Assembly: GCF_947495715.1 (NCBI RefSeq)
Contig: NZ_CANLZU010000018.1
Span: 1 to 64,000 of the forward strand
Reading direction: 5' to 3'
Source of the DNA: an uncultured Oceanisphaera sp.
Lineage (GTDB): Bacteria > Pseudomonadota > Gammaproteobacteria > Enterobacterales > Aeromonadaceae
Length of the DNA: 64,000 nt
Part shown: positions 8,750 through 18,570 of the stretch, in pieces
Layout of the letters: the number at the start of each line of letters is the position of its first letter
Position numbering within the stretch: position 1 is the stretch's first letter
The notes under the pieces: generated by a model
What the model was told of the DNA's origin: nothing
Seen by the model: the letters and a program-made list of their open reading frames with translations, nothing else
Databases searched by the model: none
Program-made: the position numbers and the translations under genes

Positions 8750-10600
8750 ATGCCAAGGTATCGTTCCGCCACCACCACTCACGGCCGCAACATGGCCGGC
8801 GCCCGCGCCCTGTGGCGCGCCACCGGCATGACCGAAGGCGACTTCGGCAAGCCGATCATCGCGGTGGTCAACTCCTTTACCCAGTTTGTGCCGGGCCATG
8901 TGCACCTGAAAGACATGGGCCAGCTGGTGGCGCGTGAAATCGAGGCCGCCGGTGGTGTCGCCAAGGAATTCAACACCATCGCCGTGGATGACGGCATCGC
9001 CATGGGCCACGGCGGCATGCTCTACAGCCTGCCCAGCCGGGATCTGATCGCCGACTCGGTCGAATACATGGTCAATGCCCACTGTGCCGATGCCATGGTG
9101 TGTATCTCCAACTGCGACAAGATCACCCCCGGTATGCTGATGGCCGCCTTGCGGGTCAATATTCCGGTTATCTTCGTTTCCGGTGGCCCCATGGAAGCCG
9201 GCAAGACCAAGCTGTCCGAGCAGATCATCAAGCTGGATCTGGTGGATGCCATGGTACAGGGCGCCGATCCTACCGTGTCCGACGCTCAGAGTGAGCAGGT
9301 CGAGCGCAGCGCCTGCCCGACCTGCGGCTCCTGCTCCGGTATGTTTACCGCCAACTCCATGAACTGCCTGACCGAAGCGCTGGGCCTGTCTCAACCGGCC
9401 AACGGCTCTTTGCTGGCGACCCACGCGGATCGGGAGCAGCTGTTCAAGTCTGCCGGTCATCGTATCGTCGAGCTGACCAAGCGTTATTACGAGCAGGACG
9501 ACGACTCGGCCCTGCCGCGCAATATCGCCACCAAGGCGGCGTTTGAAAACGCCATGGTGCTGGACGTAGCCATGGGCGGCTCCACCAATACGGTGCTGCA
9601 CCTGCTGGCTGCCGCTCACGAGGCCGGTGTCGACTTCACCATGGCCGACATCGATGCCCTGTCGCGCAAGGTACCCCAGTTGTGCAAGGTGGCGCCGTCC
9701 ACCCCGAAATATCATATGGAAGACGTACACCGTGCCGGTGGTGTCATGGGTATTCTCGGCGAGCTGGACCGTGCCGGTCTGCTGCACACCGAATTGCCGA
9801 CCGTGCTGGGCATGACCCTGGCCGAGCAGCTGGCCAAGTACGATGTAATGGTGACCGAAGACGAAGCGGTGAAATCCATGTTCCGTGCCGGTCCCGCCGG
9901 TATTCGTACCACCAAAGCGTTCAGCCAGGATTGCCGCTGGCCGACCCTGGACGACGACCGTCGTGAGGGCTGTATTCGCAGTCTGGAGCATGCCTACAGT
10001 CAGGAAGGCGGTCTGGCCGTATTGTCCGGCAACCTGGCGGTAGACGGTTGTATCGTCAAGACCGCCGGTGTGTCCGACGACAACCTGGTGTTCCGTGGTC
10101 CCGCCCGTATCTATGAAAGTCAGGATACGGCGGTAGAAGGCATTCTGGGGGGCGAAGTGAAAGCCGGTGACGTGGTGGTGATCCGCTACGAAGGTCCCAA
10201 AGGTGGCCCCGGCATGCAGGAAATGCTCTATCCCACCACCTATCTCAAGTCGATGGGGCTGGGCACCCAGTGCGCACTGATCACCGACGGTCGTTTCTCC
10301 GGTGGTACTTCGGGCCTGTCCATCGGTCATGTCTCTCCCGAGGCGGCCAACGGCGGCACCATAGCGCTGGTACAGAACGGCGACATCATCGATATCGACA
10401 TTCCGGGCCGCAGCATAGTGCTGGACGTGGCCGAGTCGGAACTGGCTGCCCGTCGTGAAATCATGAACGCCAAAGGCGAACAGGGCTGGCGCCCGGTTGA
10501 TCGCGAGCGGGAAGTGTCCTTTGCCCTGCGCGCCTACGCGTCGCTGGCCACCAGTGCCGACAAGGGCGCGGTACGCGACATCAGCAAGCTGGGAGGATAA
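8750..10600 (+). CDS. ilvD: Dihydroxy-acid dehydratase
   Basis: An iron-sulfur dehydratase converting 2,3-dihydroxy-3-methylbutanoate and -pentanoate to the 2-oxo acids. It is 616 aa, the E. coli length, with cluster-ligand cysteines in [13 protein letters not shown] and [18 protein letters not shown], and the C-terminal [17 protein letters not shown] block. TACAGGAG precedes the ATG. It lies 69 bp after ilvE, with no obvious terminator between. Iron-sulfur content makes it oxidant-sensitive in E. coli. Confidence 0.97.
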   Translation: MPRYRSATTTHGRNMAGARALWRATGMTEGDFGKPIIAVVNSFTQFVPGHVHLKDMGQLVAREIEAAGGVAKEFNTIAVDDGIAMGHGGMLYSLPSRDLIADSVEYMVNAHCADAMVCISNCDKITPGMLMAALRVNIPVIFVSGGPMEAGKTKLSEQIIKLDLVDAMVQGADPTVSDAQSEQVERSACPTCGSCSGMFTANSMNCLTEALGLSQPANGSLLATHADREQLFKSAGHRIVELTKRYYEQDDDSALPRNIATKAAFENAMVLDVAMGGSTNTVLHLLAAAHEAGVDFTMADIDALSRKVPQLCKVAPSTPKYHMEDVHRAGGVMGILGELDRAGLLHTELPTVLGMTLAEQLAKYDVMVTEDEAVKSMFRAGPAGIRTTKAFSQDCRWPTLDDDRREGCIRSLEHAYSQEGGLAVLSGNLAVDGCIVKTAGVSDDNLVFRGPARIYESQDTAVEGILGGEVKAGDVVVIRYEGPKGGPGMQEMLYPTTYLKSMGLGTQCALITDGRFSGGTSGLSIGHVSPEAANGGTIALVQNGDIIDIDIPGRSIVLDVAESELAARREIMNAKGEQGWRPVDREREVSFALRAYASLATSADKGAVRDISKLGG

Positions 10601-10602
10601 GC

Positions 10603-12156
10603 ATGGCACAACCGGCATTGAAAGAGGGCGCCGCCTTGCGGTCGGCGACCGAATACCTGCGTTGCATCCTGCTGTCTCCGGTGTACGAGGCGGCGCGGGT
10701 GACCCCGCTGTCGCCGCTCAAGAAGATTTCCGAGCGGCTGGGGCACCACGTTTCGCTGAAACGGGAAGACATGCAACCGGTGCATTCTTTCAAGCTACGG
10801 GGTGCCTACAACAAGATAGCCCAGCTCAGCCCCGAGCAGCAGCAGGCCGGAGTGATTGCAGCGTCGGCCGGTAATCATGCCCAGGGTGTGGCCTTGTCGG
10901 CTTCCAAGCTGGGCATCGACGCCACCATAGTGATGCCGGTGGTCACCCCCGACATCAAGGTGGAGTCGGTGCGTCGGTTCGGCGGCAAGGTGATATTGCA
11001 CGGCAATAACTTCGACGAAGCCTACGCCCGTTGTCTGGCACTGGCGCAGGAGCATAGCCTGACCCTGATACCGCCCTTCGATGATGAAGACGTGATCGCC
11101 GGTCAGGGCACCATAGGGCGCGAACTGCTGGAGCAGGATACCCGCCTGACCCATGTGTTTGTGCCGGTGGGCGGCGGCGGTCTGGCGGCCGGGGTATCGG
11201 TTTACATCAAGCAGTTACTGCCCCAGGTCAAGGTGATCGGCGTCGAGGCCGAGGGCTCGGCCTGTCTCAAGGCCGCGCTCAAGGCCGGTGAAATCGTCAC
11301 CCTGGATCGGGTCAGTATGTTTGCCGACGGGGTGGCGGTGAAGCGTATGGGCACCGAAACCTTTCGTCTGTGTCAGCAATATCTCGATGGAGTGGTGACC
11401 GTCAGCTCCGACGAGATCTGCGCCGCGCTCAAGGATATCTTCGAAGATACCCGCGCCATCGCCGAGCCGTCGGGCGCGCTGTCGCTGGCCGGGCTGAAGA
11501 AGTACAGCCAGGCGGGCGATTACCAACATGCCCGCATGGCGGCGGTGCTCAGCGGGGCCAACGTCAACTTCCATTCTCTGCGGTACGTGTCCGAGCGTTG
11601 CGAGCTGGGTGAAAAGCGGGAAGGGGTGCTGGCGGTGACCATTCCCGAGCGCAAGGGGGCCTTTATCGAGTTTTGCGAGGTACTCGGCAACCGCATGGTG
11701 ACTGAGTTCAACTATCGCTACTCGTCGGAAGACAAGGCGGCGCTGCTGGTGTCGGTGCGGCTCAGCGACGGTGATCGTGAACTGGCCCAGATCATGATGG
11801 AACTGGAGCAGGCCGGTTATCCGGTGGCCAACATGACCGACAACGATCTGGCCAAATCCCATGTGCGTTACATGGTGGGTGGCCGGCCACCCAAGGCGCT
11901 GAACGAACGGCTGTACAGTTTTCGTTTTCCCGAGCAGCCGGGCGCCCTGATGCGCTTTCTGCATACTCTGGGGACCTACTGGAACATCAGCCTGTTTCAC
12001 TACCGTAACCACGGTGCCGAATTTGGCCGGGTACTCTGTGCCTTTGAACTGCCCGATCGGGATCTGGCCTCGTTCGAACGCCACCTGGCCGAGCTGGGCT
12101 ACCGCTGGGATGAGGTAACGCAGGATCCCGCCTACCAGTTTTTCCTCGCTCATTAA
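10603..12156 (+). CDS. ilvA: Threonine deaminase, biosynthetic
   Basis: A PLP enzyme converting threonine to 2-oxobutyrate, the committed step to isoleucine, normally feedback-inhibited by Ile. It has a catalytic fold-II domain with the PLP lysine in SFKLRGAYNK, the glycine loop GGGGLAAG and SAGNHAQG, then two C-terminal ACT-like regulatory domains (about residues 330-515). At 517 aa it is the long, allosteric type, not the short catabolic TdcB. It starts 2 nt after the ilvD stop and ends the operon before a strong hairpin. Confidence 0.97.
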   Translation: MAQPALKEGAALRSATEYLRCILLSPVYEAARVTPLSPLKKISERLGHHVSLKREDMQPVHSFKLRGAYNKIAQLSPEQQQAGVIAASAGNHAQGVALSASKLGIDATIVMPVVTPDIKVESVRRFGGKVILHGNNFDEAYARCLALAQEHSLTLIPPFDDEDVIAGQGTIGRELLEQDTRLTHVFVPVGGGGLAAGVSVYIKQLLPQVKVIGVEAEGSACLKAALKAGEIVTLDRVSMFADGVAVKRMGTETFRLCQQYLDGVVTVSSDEICAALKDIFEDTRAIAEPSGALSLAGLKKYSQAGDYQHARMAAVLSGANVNFHSLRYVSERCELGEKREGVLAVTIPERKGAFIEFCEVLGNRMVTEFNYRYSSEDKAALLVSVRLSDGDRELAQIMMELEQAGYPVANMTDNDLAKSHVRYMVGGRPPKALNERLYSFRFPEQPGALMRFLHTLGTYWNISLFHYRNHGAEFGRVLCAFELPDRDLASFERHLAELGYRWDEVTQDPAYQFFLAH

Positions 12157-12160
12157 GCCA

Positions 12161-12200
12161 TGCCGGCAAGGGCCCCTTGTGGCCCTTGCCGGCACTCTAT
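12161..12200 (+). terminator. ilv operon terminator
   Basis: A perfect 14-bp stem (TGCCGGCAAGGGCC at 12161-12174 with 12181-12194) with a 6-nt loop follows the ilvA stop at once. The tail is only moderately T-rich, so efficiency is uncertain. Confidence 0.7.
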
Positions 12201-12225
12201 TTAACGCCATCAGTCTCATCTTGAG

Positions 12226-12253
12226 TTGACAAGCCGTTAACATTGTGTACATT
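12226..12253 (+). promoter_or_regulatory. Putative sigma-70 promoter for urea transporter gene
   Basis: TTGACA (12226-12231), 16-bp spacer, TACATT (12248-12253), in an AT-rich patch between the ilv terminator and the transporter start at 12325. Sequence match only. Confidence 0.45.
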
Positions 12254-12324
12254 TTTTTGTTGAAAAAAATACCACTTCCTGCTCTAATCCTGCTCGTTTC
12301 TTCATTATCTTCAGGGTTCCCACT

Positions 12325-13167
12325 ATGGGTCTGTTGTCTGCTTTACTGGCTTCCATCAGTCAGATCTATTTTGTTAACCGTCCGTTAGCCGGCTTGTTAA
12401 TTACCTTGGGTGTGTTCTGGGCGTCCCCTTATATGGGACTGGCCATGCTGATCGCGACCCTGAGCGGAGTTCTGACGGCACACTTTCTTAAATACGATCC
12501 CGAATTACAGGCCGAAGGCTGTTATGGCTTCAACGCGGCGCTGGTCGGGCTGTCACTGGCGCTGTTTGCTCCGCCCGGTGCCGGCATGCTGGTTGCCGCC
12601 GCCGTGGTAGGTGCCGTGTCGTGCCCGCTCTATTATCTACTGCGCCAGGTTGCCAATATTCCCTGCTATACCCTGCCGTTCAACCTGTTGATTTTGCCCT
12701 GGTTATACTGGACCGGGCAGCGTCTGGCCGACGAGGTACCGAGCAATTACGAGTTTTCGTTATCGGCCATCGGTCAGGTGATTTTTCTGCCGGACACGGT
12801 ACCGGCGGTCATGGTCTGTGCCGCTCTGTTGCTGGCCGGCATCGGTAACTTGGGCTGGGCCTTCGTCGGCGCCGTGATCACCAGTGGCACCGCCACCTTC
12901 CTGCTGATTAATCCCGACTATATCAACTTCGGCCTGACCGGTTACAACGGCGTACTGGCGGCGGTGGCCATGTTCTGGCATCAGTTCAAGCCGGGCTGGA
13001 GCATACTGGCTGCCGTGCTGGCGGGCCTGATGACGGCCGCCATGCTGAAAACCGGGCTGCCGATGCTGACCATGCCGTTTGTGCTGAGTTGCTGGCTGTG
13101 TCTGGCGTTACGCCGCGGCTTTTGTTATTACCAGACCAAATACATGACCGACAGGGAGAAGGTGTGA
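12325..13167 (+). CDS. Urea transporter (UT family)
   Basis: A polytopic membrane protein of 280 aa, nearly all hydrophobic helices. It has the internal two-fold repeat of the UT/SLC14 family: GFNAALVGL with TLPFNLLI in the first half, and GYNGVLAAVA with TMPFVLSCW in the second. Members form urea-permeable channels. No urease genes lie in the window, so it may serve uptake or export for a urease elsewhere. Its stop overlaps the next gene's start (TGATGA), so the two are probably co-expressed. Confidence 0.88.
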   Translation: MGLLSALLASISQIYFVNRPLAGLLITLGVFWASPYMGLAMLIATLSGVLTAHFLKYDPELQAEGCYGFNAALVGLSLALFAPPGAGMLVAAAVVGAVSCPLYYLLRQVANIPCYTLPFNLLILPWLYWTGQRLADEVPSNYEFSLSAIGQVIFLPDTVPAVMVCAALLLAGIGNLGWAFVGAVITSGTATFLLINPDYINFGLTGYNGVLAAVAMFWHQFKPGWSILAAVLAGLMTAAMLKTGLPMLTMPFVLSCWLCLALRRGFCYYQTKYMTDREKV

Positions 13168-14033
13168 TGAAACTGGGTTTTATCGGAATAGGCTTGATGG
13201 GCAAGCCGATGACGCAGCGGCTGCTGCAAGCCGGCTTTGAAGTTTCGGTGTGGAACCGCAGTGCGGACAAGCTGGCCGAGGTCAAGGCCGCCGGAGCCAC
13301 TGTGGCCGGCAGCATCAGCGAGCTGGTAGAGCAGGTGGATCTGGTGCTGTTGTGCCTGGCCAACACCGCAGTAGTGGAAGAAGTGGTATTTGGTGCCGGT
13401 GGTGTGGCCGGACACGGCCGGGCGGATCAGCTGCTGGTGGACTTTTCCAGTTCCGATCCGGAAGCGACCCGGGACTTCGCCGCCCGCCTCAAGGTGCAGT
13501 GCGGCATGGGGTGGGTCGACTCGCCGGTGTCCGGCGGCGTGGCCGGTGCCGAAGCCGGCACCTTGGCCATCATGTGCGGTGGTGAAGCAGCAGACATAGA
13601 ACGCATTCGGCCCATGCTGGCGCCCTTGTCGCAACGGTCCACCCACATGGGCCCGGTTGGCGCCGGTCAGGTCACCAAGGTGTGCAACCAGATGATAGTG
13701 GGCTGCAACCTGATGGTGCTGGCGGAAATGATGGCACTGGCCAAGGTCAGCGGCGTGTCTGCCGACAAGATTCCCGAAGCGTTGGCCGGCGGTTTTGCCG
13801 ACTCCAAGCCGATGCAGATTACCGGGCCCCTGATGGCGGCTGAGTCCGATCCGGATCCCAAGTGGCACGTGCGCACCCTGCTCAAGGATCTGGACATGGC
13901 AGTAGCCCAGAGCCTGCGCGAAGGCAGCGCCACCCCCATGTCGGGCCTAGCGGCACAGCTGATGCGCCAACACGGCAGCAAGGGCTACCTGGAGCGGGAC
14001 CCCGCTACCCTGATCAAGCTGTACAAGGATTGA
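13167..14033 (+). CDS. NAD(P)-dependent beta-hydroxyacid dehydrogenase
   Basis: A 288-aa member of the 3-hydroxyisobutyrate / tartronate-semialdehyde reductase family. It has an N-terminal Rossmann domain with GFIGIGLMGKPM, the substrate motif DSPVSGGVAGAEAGTLAIM, catalytic lysine in GAGQVTKVCNQ, and the helical C-terminal domain. The exact substrate (3-hydroxyisobutyrate, tartronate semialdehyde, succinic semialdehyde or other) cannot be read from sequence. It starts inside the stop of the urea transporter gene and is closed by a strong terminator. No valine-degradation or glyoxylate genes are adjacent. Confidence 0.88.
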   Translation: MKLGFIGIGLMGKPMTQRLLQAGFEVSVWNRSADKLAEVKAAGATVAGSISELVEQVDLVLLCLANTAVVEEVVFGAGGVAGHGRADQLLVDFSSSDPEATRDFAARLKVQCGMGWVDSPVSGGVAGAEAGTLAIMCGGEAADIERIRPMLAPLSQRSTHMGPVGAGQVTKVCNQMIVGCNLMVLAEMMALAKVSGVSADKIPEALAGGFADSKPMQITGPLMAAESDPDPKWHVRTLLKDLDMAVAQSLREGSATPMSGLAAQLMRQHGSKGYLERDPATLIKLYKD

Positions 14034-14034
14034 T

Positions 14035-14061
14035 AAAAAAGGAGCCTAAGGCTCCTTTTTT
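14035..14061 (+). terminator. Terminator after dehydrogenase gene
   Basis: AAAAAAGGAGCC pairs perfectly with GGCTCCTTTTTT around a TAA loop, so it should terminate on both strands. An almost identical terminator lies at 14400-14427, on the other side of the hairpin element. Confidence 0.9.
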
Positions 14062-14091
14062 ATCGGCTATGCAGATAACTCCGCTTAAATC

Positions 14092-14358
14092 GGACAAAGG
14101 GCCCGCTCCGCCGACTCGCCGTAAACCCATCCATGGGGGCTCCACCGCGCCATCCCTGGCGCAGAGGGTCGGCGGAGCAGATCCCTTCGTCCTCCTTGAT
14201 GCTACAGAGTCATCTGTTGGCATCGTCTGTAGGCAACTCGGAGCTCAGAAAGAGGCAACAGAGACGAGCTCCCACGACCGTGAAATGCCAGGGATGGCAT
14301 TTCCGAGCCCTCAGGGATGAGTTTATGGCGTGTCGTGGGAGCCGACTGTGTTGCCTCT
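14092..14358 (+). repeat. Compound-hairpin intergenic element, copy 1
   Basis: Module A: outer arms 14092-14115 and 14168-14192 (GGACAAAGGG...CCGCCGAC against its complement), enclosing hairpins at 14126-14137 (loop TCCA) and 14147-14162 (stem GCGCCA, loop TCCC). A spacer runs to ~14250. Module B: outer arms AGAGGCAACA...CTCCCACGAC against GTCGTGGGAGCC...TTGCCTCT, enclosing hairpins at 14282-14303 (stem GAAATGCCA, loop GGGA) and 14310-14321 (loop GGGA). It lies between the convergent dehydrogenase gene and hemY. Open frames here are by-products of the repeats. Other copies are at 25446, 37442 and 62392. Confidence 0.85.
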
Positions 14359-14399
14359 GAATTTCGGGCCAGAGGCTTAATCAAGTAAGTGTAAAGCAC

Positions 14400-14427
14400 A
14401 AAAAAGGAGCCTCACGGCTCCTTTTTT
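14400..14427 (-). terminator. hemY-side bidirectional terminator
   Basis: The same 12-bp stem as at 14035-14061 (AAAAAAGGAGCC/GGCTCCTTTTTT) with loop TCAC. It closes the hemCDXY operon on the minus strand. Confidence 0.88.
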
Positions 14428-14448
14428 GTTGTCTTGATCAATACCGGC

Positions 14449-15624
14449 TCAGGGAGCCAGTGCCAGGCTGTGGCGATAGTAGTCGTTCGCCTTGGCCAGA
14501 TCCTTACGCTTTTCTGCCAGACCGGCCAGCAGCACATAGTCGCCGGCGTAGGGCTTGAGTGCCACCGCCTGCTGCAAGTGTGTCTCCGCTTCTTCCGGCT
14601 TGTCGTCCTTCAGATACAGTTGACCCAGAGTGGAGTGCAGTTCGGGCAGGGTTTCTTTCTTCGCCTGCTTCTCCAGTATGGTCAGCAGCGGATGATAATC
14701 GCTCAGCTGCAATCGGGTCATGCAGGCCAGTAGTCGAGGATCGGTCTTCTTGTTCAGGCCTTCCAGCAGCAACTGCTGGGCTTCTTTATGGGCCTTGAGT
14801 CCAATCAGTCGATCGCACAGCGGGGCCAGAATCTCGGCCTGGTATTTTTCCTTGCGCGGCAGACCCTGCCACAGGGCAATCAGCCCTTCGCTGCCATCGG
14901 CGTTGGCGGTGCTGTCAAACCAGCCGGCATAGGCCTGCTGAGTCAGTTGCTGCTGCTCGTCGACCTCGAGCAGCCCTTTGCCTGCCAGTGCCTCCAGGGT
15001 GCCCAGCAAGGATGACCATTCACCGGTGGCGAAATAGACGTCTTTCTGCAGCTTGAGCAGCGCCGGCTGGCTGCCGTATTCTTTCTCCAGCTGGCGCACA
15101 CCGCTCAGGGCCTGTTCCAGTTGCCCCTGCTGATACTGCAATCGAGCCTGCGTCAGGCCCACGGCCAGGCCGGCACCGGGACTCTGCTCATGAGCCTGGC
15201 GCAAATAGTCGTCGCGCTTTTCTTCATGGCCCAGCGCCTGAGCGGCGGTGGCCGCATTCAGATAGTTGAGCAGCGCCTGATCGTTGCCCTTGGTCCCCTT
15301 GAGCAGCATCTTTTCGGCGGTGGCGTAGTCTTCCGCCACCAGCGCCTGCATGCCGCTTTGGGTGTAATTCAGGGCCTTGCGACGGCGACGGCCGACAAAC
15401 CAGTTGCGGGTGCGATGGCTGACGCCAAAGATCCGACCCAGCAGCCACTCGATGAACAGCAGCAACACATAAAACAGCACCACGGCTACCAGAAACACGG
15501 TGACGGTGGTTTCGATGGTGTAGTTACCGGCAGCCAGCAGTACATAACCCTGCTGACCGGTGATGTCCGGACCTATGACCAGGCCGGCGACCAGAATGAC
15601 GACGATAATGGCAAGACGTATCAT
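14449..15624 (-). CDS. hemY: HemY, TPR membrane protein of the hem operon
   Basis: An inner-membrane protein (391 aa) with two N-terminal membrane segments (MIRLAIIVVILVAGLVIG and TVTVFLVAVVLFYVLLLFIEWLL by composition) and a long helical TPR region reaching the C-terminus. It is the gammaproteobacterial HemY linked to late haem synthesis, unrelated to Bacillus HemY oxidase. Its biochemical role is not settled; a scaffold for haem enzymes has been proposed. It lies 11 bp after hemX as last gene of hemCDXY. Confidence 0.92.
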   Translation of the reverse strand: MIRLAIIVVILVAGLVIGPDITGQQGYVLLAAGNYTIETTVTVFLVAVVLFYVLLLFIEWLLGRIFGVSHRTRNWFVGRRRRKALNYTQSGMQALVAEDYATAEKMLLKGTKGNDQALLNYLNAATAAQALGHEEKRDDYLRQAHEQSPGAGLAVGLTQARLQYQQGQLEQALSGVRQLEKEYGSQPALLKLQKDVYFATGEWSSLLGTLEALAGKGLLEVDEQQQLTQQAYAGWFDSTANADGSEGLIALWQGLPRKEKYQAEILAPLCDRLIGLKAHKEAQQLLLEGLNKKTDPRLLACMTRLQLSDYHPLLTILEKQAKKETLPELHSTLGQLYLKDDKPEEAETHLQQAVALKPYAGDYVLLAGLAEKRKDLAKANDYYRHSLALAP

Positions 15625-15635
15625 GGACTTCTCCC

Positions 15636-16769
15636 TTACAGGCCGGTCAGCAGGCGTTGCAGCCTGTCATCCAGCAGTTGCTGCAGGCGTTCCTGAGCGC
15701 TGAACTGCTCGGGATAGTCCACCTTGATCTGCTGGCCCTCAAGCTGAGCGAGCTGCTCCAGCATGAACTGGCGCACACTGTCGTCGGCAAAATAGTCCTG
15801 CAGCCATTGCTCGGCCTGGGTCAGGGAGCTGTCGTAGATGTCCTGCTGCTCGCGGTAGACCGCCAGTTGAGCCTGCAGCAGCTTGCCCTTGAGGTTTTCG
15901 CTCAGGTACCAGTGTTGCTGTGGTGACAACAGGGCTTCCACGTTGCCGTCGCGACGGCGCACGGTCACGAAGTCGTCGCTGAAGCTGGCCCAGCTTTTCT
16001 TCAGATTTTCCTTCCAGTCGCTGACCGACTCGGACAGGGTGAAGTCCGGCGCTTCGGCCCGGGCCATGATGACACCGGCCAGGGTGAGCTTGTCGACCTG
16101 ATCGTTGATGCTGTTGAGCTTGATCACCAGACCTTCCCGGTCGACTTTTTTTACCGACTTGATGTTGGCGATATCATCAGCCAGCGCGCGGCGTACCGGG
16201 GTCAGGCCGGGATCGTTGAGCGCGGCCAGCCGTTCGTCGGCATTGGCCAGCATCATGGCGGCGGAAACGGCGTCCTGCTCCAGCCAGAGCTTGCGACCGG
16301 CCATGCGCACCAGATATTCGGCTTCCGCCAGCATCCAGTCGTTGGGGCGCTTACTGTCCAGATCCAGCACCTTGTGCGACAGACCCTCGAGCTGTTCGCT
16401 GGTACTGTTCTGGTTGCTTACCACGGCGGCCAGTTTGCTGCTCTGGGCGGCTTCGGCCTGCTCTAAGCGGCTCTGCTGCTGTTGCAGTTCGGTCTGCATC
16501 CGGTTCAGTTGCTCGGTCTGGGCCAGCGCCTGGTTGTGACCGTGCCAGTACAGTATTGCCGCCAGCACGATGGCAATGACAATGGCGATAATGGCCAGTA
16601 TCTTGCCGGATGAAGCGGTCTTCTTCTGTTCAGGCGCTTGTTGTTCCGGTGCTTTTGACTCCGGAGAAGGTGACGTTTCAGGCGATAATGCCTGCTGTTG
16701 CTCGGCATCAACCTCGCCGGCAACCGCCGTGTTCTGATGATCCTGTTTATTGTCAGTCTTGTCTGTCAT
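15636..16769 (-). CDS. hemX: HemX, hem operon membrane protein
   Basis: A protein of 377 aa: an acidic/Gln-rich N-terminal cytoplasmic tail, one membrane segment (ILAIIAIVIAIVLAAILYW near residue 60), then a coiled-coil stretch rich in Gln and Glu and a periplasmic helical domain. It matches the HemX family of proteobacteria, historically annotated as uroporphyrinogen methyltransferase without good support. ATG 16769 (MTDKTDNKQ) was chosen because GAGGAAACGG precedes it; it overlaps the hemD end by 17 nt. Confidence 0.9.
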   Translation of the reverse strand: MTDKTDNKQDHQNTAVAGEVDAEQQQALSPETSPSPESKAPEQQAPEQKKTASSGKILAIIAIVIAIVLAAILYWHGHNQALAQTEQLNRMQTELQQQQSRLEQAEAAQSSKLAAVVSNQNSTSEQLEGLSHKVLDLDSKRPNDWMLAEAEYLVRMAGRKLWLEQDAVSAAMMLANADERLAALNDPGLTPVRRALADDIANIKSVKKVDREGLVIKLNSINDQVDKLTLAGVIMARAEAPDFTLSESVSDWKENLKKSWASFSDDFVTVRRRDGNVEALLSPQQHWYLSENLKGKLLQAQLAVYREQQDIYDSSLTQAEQWLQDYFADDSVRQFMLEQLAQLEGQQIKVDYPEQFSAQERLQQLLDDRLQRLLTGL

Positions 16770-17511
16770 TCCGTTTCCTCTCATCCAGAGCGGCAATCAG
16801 TGCCTGGTTGGATGCACCTTCTGCATTAATGACCTGAGTGAAGCCCAGCTCCCTGGCCTCGATGGCAACCCGTATGCTGGGAACAATCAATAAACGGCTT
16901 AGCAGCCAGTCCTTTGCGCTGACGGCCGCCAGCTGAACAATATGATGCAGCAGGCCGCCACTGGTGATGATAATACTGTCCACATCCTGGCTCTGCCAGC
17001 TTTTAACCAAGGCGCCGCTCGAATCTTTATGATAACGGCGGCGGTAGACTTCGCAGTAATCGACCAGAGCGCCCCTTTGCATCAGGGTGGGGGCGATCAG
17101 GTGACGACCGCCATTGCCCCGCAAAATCACCACTCGGCGCCCGGCCAGTTGCTGCAGGGCCGGCAGTGAAATAATGCCCTCGGAGCGAGGATCGTCGGGC
17201 ACGGCGGCACCGGGAACCCCCACCTCGGCAAAGGCTTTTCCGGTGGCGTCGCCCACGGCAATATAGTTGGCCTTGGGCCAGCCATGCCCCTGTTGTTTCA
17301 AGGCATTATCGGCGAAATGGACCGCCTGTACGCTGACCGCTATCACATAATCTCGAGCCGACAGGCCGTCGAGCAGGGCCGACAGCCGGTCAAACTCGGC
17401 ACCGGCCTCAAAGCTCAGCAGCGGGCTGGTCACCGGTTGGTGACCAGCCGCCAGCAGGGCCTGACTCAGGCTGGCGGCCTGCGGCTCGGCGCGTACCACC
17501 AGCGGTGTCAT
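16753..17511 (-). CDS. hemD: Uroporphyrinogen-III synthase
   Basis: Closes hydroxymethylbilane to uroporphyrinogen III with inversion of ring D. At 252 aa it has the two-domain, weakly conserved HemD pattern: N-terminal [17 protein letters not shown], then the later [10 protein letters not shown] and [18 protein letters not shown] blocks. Identification rests on these and on its place between hemC and hemX. It overlaps hemC by 4 nt (ATGA). Confidence 0.92.
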   Translation of the reverse strand: MTPLVVRAEPQAASLSQALLAAGHQPVTSPLLSFEAGAEFDRLSALLDGLSARDYVIAVSVQAVHFADNALKQQGHGWPKANYIAVGDATGKAFAEVGVPGAAVPDDPRSEGIISLPALQQLAGRRVVILRGNGGRHLIAPTLMQRGALVDYCEVYRRRYHKDSSGALVKSWQSQDVDSIIITSGGLLHHIVQLAAVSAKDWLLSRLLIVPSIRVAIEARELGFTQVINAEGASNQALIAALDERKRNDRQD

Positions 17512-18437
17512 GACCGATAAACCTCGTCCAGTATCTTGTCGGCGCCCCGGGCCAGCAGTCGCTTGGCCATTTCTGCGCCCATGCTCTCACCCTGAGAGGC
17601 GGGGCCGGTCATCTCTTCATAGATGATCTGGCTGCCGTCGGGGCGACCAACCAGGCCGCGCAGCCAGAGTTGGTCACCCTGGAGCTCGGCGTAGGAGCCG
17701 ATAGGCACCTGGCAACCGCCCTGCAGGCCGTGGTTCATGGCGCGTTCCGCCACCACCCGCAGCCGGGTTTCCGGGTGATCGAGAGGAGCCAGCAGTTCGA
17801 GCAACTCGGCATCATCCAGTCGGCATTCGATGCCCACGGCGCCCTGGCCATTGGCGGGCAGGCTGTCTTCCGGGCTCATCAGGCCGGCGATACGCTCGTC
17901 CAGCTCCAGCCGCTTCAGACCGGCGGCGGCCAGAATGATGGCGTCGTACTGGCCTTCATCCAGCTTGCGCAGTCGGGTCTGTACGTTGCCGCGCAGGGTC
18001 TTGACCTCGAGGTGCGGATAACGGGCACGAACCTGGCATTCCCGGCGCAGGCTGGCGGTGCCGACCACGGCGCCGGCCGGCAGCTGTTCGAGATGGGTAT
18101 AGTGATTGGAAACAAAGGCATCACGCGGGTCTTCCCGCTCGCAGATCACGGTCAGGCCCAGGCCCTCGGGAAATTCCACCGGCACATCTTTCATCGAATG
18201 CACCGCAATATCGGCGCGACCGTCCAGCATGGCCTGCTCCAGCTCCTTGATGAAGAGCCCCTTGCCGCCAATCTTGGACAGGGGCGTGTCGAGCAGTACA
18301 TCACCCTGGGTGGTCATCGGCACCAGTTCGACACCGATATGGGGATGCAGTTGCTCCAGCCGGGCCTTGACATAATGGGCCTGCCATAGCGCCAACAGGC
18401 TCTTGCGGGTGGCGATGCGGATGATGCGGTTTGCCAT
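17508..18437 (-). CDS. hemC: Hydroxymethylbilane synthase (porphobilinogen deaminase)
   Basis: Polymerises four porphobilinogens into hydroxymethylbilane. The 309-aa protein begins with [15 protein letters not shown] and has [38 protein letters not shown] and the cysteine that carries the dipyrromethane cofactor in [11 protein letters not shown]. It is first in the hemCDXY operon and divergent from cyaA, the classical enteric arrangement. The shared 197-bp spacer holds the promoters of both. Confidence 0.96.
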   Translation of the reverse strand: MANRIIRIATRKSLLALWQAHYVKARLEQLHPHIGVELVPMTTQGDVLLDTPLSKIGGKGLFIKELEQAMLDGRADIAVHSMKDVPVEFPEGLGLTVICEREDPRDAFVSNHYTHLEQLPAGAVVGTASLRRECQVRARYPHLEVKTLRGNVQTRLRKLDEGQYDAIILAAAGLKRLELDERIAGLMSPEDSLPANGQGAVGIECRLDDAELLELLAPLDHPETRLRVVAERAMNHGLQGGCQVPIGSYAELQGDQLWLRGLVGRPDGSQIIYEEMTGPASQGESMGAEMAKRLLARGADKILDEVYRS

Positions 18438-18570
18438 GTGAATCTCTTCTTTGTGTCCATTAATACGCCGATACTATCATTCCTGTCGGCGCTTTACAGG
18501 GGGGAGAAGAAGGCGCGGCGGCATGTTATCGAAATGTGTCCTGCCACATATTGTTCATCTACCGGCTAAT

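Noticed and set aside
13862-14360. Several overlapping open frames of 70-150 codons across hairpin element copy 1 (similar in copies 2-4)
   Set aside because: They follow the palindromic repeats on both strands, lack ribosome sites and recognisable domains, and are not kept between copies.
16753-16769. A frameshift between hemD and hemX
   Set aside because: The 17-nt overlap is explained by a normal hemX start with its own ribosome site; both proteins are full length.
18535-18548. TGTG-N6-CACA before cyaA as a CRP site
   Set aside because: The half-sites are two bases too close for CRP; the site at 18571-18586 fits much better.
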